A stretch of DNA of 7,211 nt from JAWXBT01 sp964523015 (GTDB lineage Bacteria > Bdellovibrionota_C > UBA2361 > J135), in NCBI GenBank assembly GCA_964523015.1, contig CAZFXN010000082.1, positions 1-7,211 on the forward strand, given 5' to 3'. Below are positions 4,339-7,211 of the stretch, piece after piece. How positions within the stretch are numbered: the stretch's first letter is position 1; each line of letters opens with the position of its first letter. Under the pieces are notes generated by a model. That model had not been told where the DNA came from. It was given only the letters and a program-made list of their open reading frames with translations, and searched no databases. Both the position numbers and the translations under genes were made by a program.

Positions 4339-7095
4339 ATGTCTGATGATTTTATAAAGCGAGTAAAAGACCAAGGTGGATGGGTTATTGTGTTTTTGCT
4401 TATGTGCGTGGTCTTCCTTCTGGCCTACGGATTTTTGATTATTCAAACGGAGGAAACGTATACCGATAGAGCTCAATTTAATTTAGATATTTCATCAGCT
4501 TTGTTTGCTGGATCAAATGCTGGCTCAGGGACAAATGCGAACTCTAACGTAGATAGCGGACCAGGAGTAATGTTTGAGGTAGCATGTAATCAGCTAGGTA
4601 GAAAGCTTAACAGTGCACAGATGAATAACTGCGATCCAGCTTCATTTGTTGCAACTGCTAATGCTGTGGGCTTAATGTCGCTTGAGTTTTCCCCAGTTGA
4701 TGCAGTATCAAATGCCTTTAGCTGTAAAGTAAAATACGACTATAATCCTGGGCTAATTGATTCAGGACAAATTCAAGCACAGAGCTTTTGTATTGATGTT
4801 AAAGACTGTGCCCGGACAGGATCTGTTCCTATAATTGCGGCGGCACCATATCTGATGGGTGGCTCAGGTTGTGTTGGACTTAAGGCCCCAGCCACTTTTG
4901 TTCTTTCTAGTATTTCACCACGACAGGGACAGGTGTTTAATGGTCAATATGCGCCTCCTCCTTTTATGCATTCGACTGCAGGAAATTCGGGATTTGCTCT
5001 AAATAATACATTGTTGGAAAGTAATAGTTTGCCTCTAATGTGGGACTCTCATCTTGGTGGCGTTTATCCTGGACACTATTCAGCGTCTCCTATGGTTCCG
5101 TATTTTGCTCCTTTTGCTACTAAGGAGACACGTAATTCGAACTTTACGATTGTACCAAATATTGATCCTATTATAACTGGCGCTTTGTCAGATTCAGCTT
5201 ATGCGAACTCTTTGCCCCCAGTCTCATCTCAGACTTATGCAGGTGGTTTAGTGCTTCCCCAGTCTTTGGATCCTATACAGTACATAAGCGGTCTTTCTGG
5301 TAGTCATGCTGGAGATATCTTTACTTGGGGAGGTACTGGATTTTTAGGCACAGTGCCTGCTGGACCAACAGGACCGACATCAAGAGTGCCTTATAGGGCA
5401 GGTATTGCAACACAGAATCATTTAGATCAAGTCTGTTTTGGTCCCTTTAAATATTGGTTTCAAAGGGCGGTGCAGCAGGCACTATACATGCTTGATTCAT
5501 ACGGCATCCCTTTTGGTTTAGCTGCTTATTCTAACTCCACGATCCCACTAATGCCTTATGTCCCATACCATCATAGGTATAGTGCGTCATGGCCTGCGCC
5601 ATGGAACTCCCAACCAAGATCGACTTTGATTTTACCACTAGGTGGACCAGATGATGGCGCTATAGGGACAATTCCAGATCCTACTTATACATTATCACAG
5701 TTTGGAAATCTGAATAATGTAACTATTCCCCCAGGAGCTGGGACAACGCTTAATAAACAGACATCTCTAAATTTGCTTTATCAAGGGATGTCCATCTGTG
5801 CTCGAGAGATGGGCCATGAGATAAGAACAGGGACAAATGTGAACATTAATGGATTTACCTCTGGTAATGCTCCGCATATTTTTACTGCACTACCTAATGC
5901 CTACGATGTAAATATGCCAGTTGTTCATTCAACAAACTCTTGCTCAAACCTTACCAATCCAACGATGGAGGGCAATATAGAAGTAGGAAGTTCAGGATTC
6001 ACTATTCAAAGAGGATTTAATTTCCGTGGAGAGGGGACAATCTCTGCCGGAGAATGCGCTTTCAATGTTGGCCCAACACAAGGATCCACTAGTAATAGAT
6101 ATAGAGAGGTCTGCATTAGTCAGATAGCAGCCCCCGCAGGATATTTCCCAGCAAGTATGGTAAATGCTACGATTGGTGGAGAGCCACCAAATATTGATCC
6201 ATCACTAGCCCGCATTCCTTATCGGACTTGTTTAAACGATCCCGCCCAAACACCTAACGCTGCGGTTGCGTTATCTACATTACGATTGGGTGGAGTGATG
6301 AAGTCGGGATATCCTGCACCGCAAGCAGCTATGATTCCTGTTGCAATTGCAAATCCTGAAAATCGATATTTTACAAATGTAACTGCCGCTAACGTTTATC
6401 CAAACTATGAGCCAACCGCTACTCAGAGTGATTTCGCTATAGGGGCTCTGTATCAAGCTTATAACACATTTAGGGATCCTAATTTTATTCCTGTAGCTCA
6501 GAAAGAATCAATTCGAAGAATGGCGATTATTTATATGGACGCAGTTCCAAGTATAACTATGGCCAACTGTTTACAGGGACGGAACCAATGTATGTACTTC
6601 CCTCGTAATCCGATTTTGTCGCGAGAGTTTCCAAGTGTAACTTATCCTGCAGCTTTTCCAGCTAATAATGCAGTAAGGGAATTTGCCGAGCTTGCACATC
6701 GAATGGTCGAAGAGGGGATTGAAGTTGTCTTGACTTTTATAGATCATCCTAATGCTAGTAACCCGCAAAAAGATTTTCTCTTTAATGCTCTAAGGGATCC
6801 TTTAGGCAAGCAGACAACAACATCAGGGACTCTTAATTACGCACTATGTAAGAGTTATAGTAAGAGTTATACCTGTGGATCTCCTATAGATGGAAACGAA
6901 CCAGGCTATGATCCTCTTTACTTAGGTAATCCAGCAGCGTGCGATTGTGTTAATAAACCACCAAGAAAGGGAATTCATATCATACCAGTTCAACAACAAG
7001 ATGGTGAGCAGTACTCTGTATTTCAGGCTCGTATGTTTACAGCTACAACAATTGCGTTAAACAGGATTCTACATAGATATACTCCCATCAAATAG
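4339..7095 (+). CDS. Large TadG-like membrane-anchored protein with degenerate vWA-like region
   Basis: This is a 918-aa protein. ATG 4339 follows TTAGG (AGG at 4329-4331) at 7 nt; the frame also has GTG 4312, but that would overlap the upstream gene and lacks a ribosome site. The N-terminus fits TadG: DQGGWVIVFLL, one membrane helix (about 13-36), then YTDRAQFNLDISSALFAG, like the helix after the anchor in Tad domain proteins. There is no G^xxxxE site, as expected for TadG. The rest (about 880 residues) should be periplasmic or extracellular and has 18 cysteines. Segments resembling a von Willebrand A fold are FKYWFQRAVQQALYML (371-386), GLAAYSNS (393-400), TQSDFAIGALYQAY (695-708), RRMAIIYMD (726-734), GIEVVLTFIDHP (793-804) and a final helix near 895-911. 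About 290 residues separate the second and third segments. No DxSxS metal-binding motif is visible. TadG members help assemble Flp pili at the cell surface; this one may be a tip or adhesive protein, which is inference. Confidence 0.8.
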   Translation: MSDDFIKRVKDQGGWVIVFLLMCVVFLLAYGFLIIQTEETYTDRAQFNLDISSALFAGSNAGSGTNANSNVDSGPGVMFEVACNQLGRKLNSAQMNNCDPASFVATANAVGLMSLEFSPVDAVSNAFSCKVKYDYNPGLIDSGQIQAQSFCIDVKDCARTGSVPIIAAAPYLMGGSGCVGLKAPATFVLSSISPRQGQVFNGQYAPPPFMHSTAGNSGFALNNTLLESNSLPLMWDSHLGGVYPGHYSASPMVPYFAPFATKETRNSNFTIVPNIDPIITGALSDSAYANSLPPVSSQTYAGGLVLPQSLDPIQYISGLSGSHAGDIFTWGGTGFLGTVPAGPTGPTSRVPYRAGIATQNHLDQVCFGPFKYWFQRAVQQALYMLDSYGIPFGLAAYSNSTIPLMPYVPYHHRYSASWPAPWNSQPRSTLILPLGGPDDGAIGTIPDPTYTLSQFGNLNNVTIPPGAGTTLNKQTSLNLLYQGMSICAREMGHEIRTGTNVNINGFTSGNAPHIFTALPNAYDVNMPVVHSTNSCSNLTNPTMEGNIEVGSSGFTIQRGFNFRGEGTISAGECAFNVGPTQGSTSNRYREVCISQIAAPAGYFPASMVNATIGGEPPNIDPSLARIPYRTCLNDPAQTPNAAVALSTLRLGGVMKSGYPAPQAAMIPVAIANPENRYFTNVTAANVYPNYEPTATQSDFAIGALYQAYNTFRDPNFIPVAQKESIRRMAIIYMDAVPSITMANCLQGRNQCMYFPRNPILSREFPSVTYPAAFPANNAVREFAELAHRMVEEGIEVVLTFIDHPNASNPQKDFLFNALRDPLGKQTTTSGTLNYALCKSYSKSYTCGSPIDGNEPGYDPLYLGNPAACDCVNKPPRKGIHIIPVQQQDGEQYSVFQARMFTATTIALNRILHRYTPIK
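6848..6871 (+). repeat. Perfect 12-bp in-frame tandem duplication inside the TadG-like gene
   Basis: GTAAGAGTTATA is repeated at 6848-6859 and 6860-6871. It adds four residues in frame and gives KSYSKSYT in the cysteine-flanked segment LCKSYSKSYTCG. Confidence 0.95.
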
Positions 7096-7170
7096 GGACA
7101 GAAGTTTTCAAGTTCACGAATTTTTAAGACCCAACTAATGCTCGTTGTTATAGAACGTCGTTTTCTTCTA

Positions 7171-7201
7171 CCCTCAATTTCCCCCACCCTAATTTCCCCC
7201 C
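7171..7201 (-). other. Potential G-quadruplex (minus strand) / C-rich strand (plus)
   Basis: The plus strand has four C runs: CCC 7171-7173, CCCCC 7181-7185, CCC 7187-7189 and CCCCCC 7196-7201. The spacers are 7, 1 and 6 nt. The minus strand thus meets the G3+N1-7 quadruplex pattern. It lies 76 bp after the TadG-like stop in a C/T-rich tract that holds three related units (AATTTCCCCC, AATTTCCCCCC, AATTTTCC). I see no convincing terminator or gene in 7096-7211. Confidence 0.6.
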
Positions 7202-7211
7202 AATTTTCCAC

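Noticed and set aside
6571..6768. Minus-strand frame inside the TadG-like gene
   Set aside because: It is antisense to a strongly supported 918-aa gene and has no independent evidence.
7023..7211. Minus-strand open frame at the right edge
   Set aside because: It overlaps the 3' end of the TadG-like gene and is driven by the G-rich low-complexity tract; it has an Arg/Lys-rich implausible sequence and no clear start signal.

Overview
The window looks like chromosomal DNA from a Gram-negative bacterium of fairly low GC content (about 40% by eye). The evidence is Sec-type signal peptides, Tad/Flp-pilus-type proteins with type III pseudopilin leaders, and sigma-54 style -24/-12 promoters. The pairing of sigma-54 with surface appendages would suit several proteobacterial or Bdellovibrionota-like lineages, but nothing here fixes the taxon. 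No rRNA, tRNA, transposase or CRISPR is visible.

Left half (1-2483): two transcription units for small exported proteins. Unit 1 (promoter near 58, terminator near 1495-1532) holds paralog A (144-872) and a small Cys/Gly/Ser-rich secreted protein (928-1449). Unit 2 (promoter near 1582, terminator 2442-2483) holds paralog B alone (1690-2409). Mature A and B are both 217 residues, align without gaps at roughly 58% identity by hand count, and share all six cysteines. I do not recognise this family.

Right half (2579-7095): a Tad/Flp-type minor-pilin cluster. A 67-aa Flp-like pilin lies on the minus strand (2579-2782), divergent from three plus-strand genes: TadE-like (2934-3542), a second TadE/TadF-like protein (3624-4334) and a 918-aa TadG-like protein (4339-7095). 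The three small proteins each carry a G^xxxxE prepilin-peptidase site before a hydrophobic helix. The large one has an N-terminal membrane anchor, 18 cysteines outside it, and a C-terminal region resembling a degenerate von Willebrand A fold. The ATPase, secretin, platform and prepilin peptidase genes of a Tad system are not in the window.

The halves are tied together by regulation. Four sequences fit the sigma-54 pattern GG-N10-GC with good flanking bases, one ahead of each of the four transcription units. The secreted paralogs and the pilus genes may therefore form one co-expressed, activator-dependent surface system. That is the main hypothesis here; the sequence suggests it but does not prove it. 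The locus also carries several perfect tandem duplications of 10-14 bp at stop codons, a ribosome-binding site and a promoter, which suggests active slippage-type evolution at gene boundaries.
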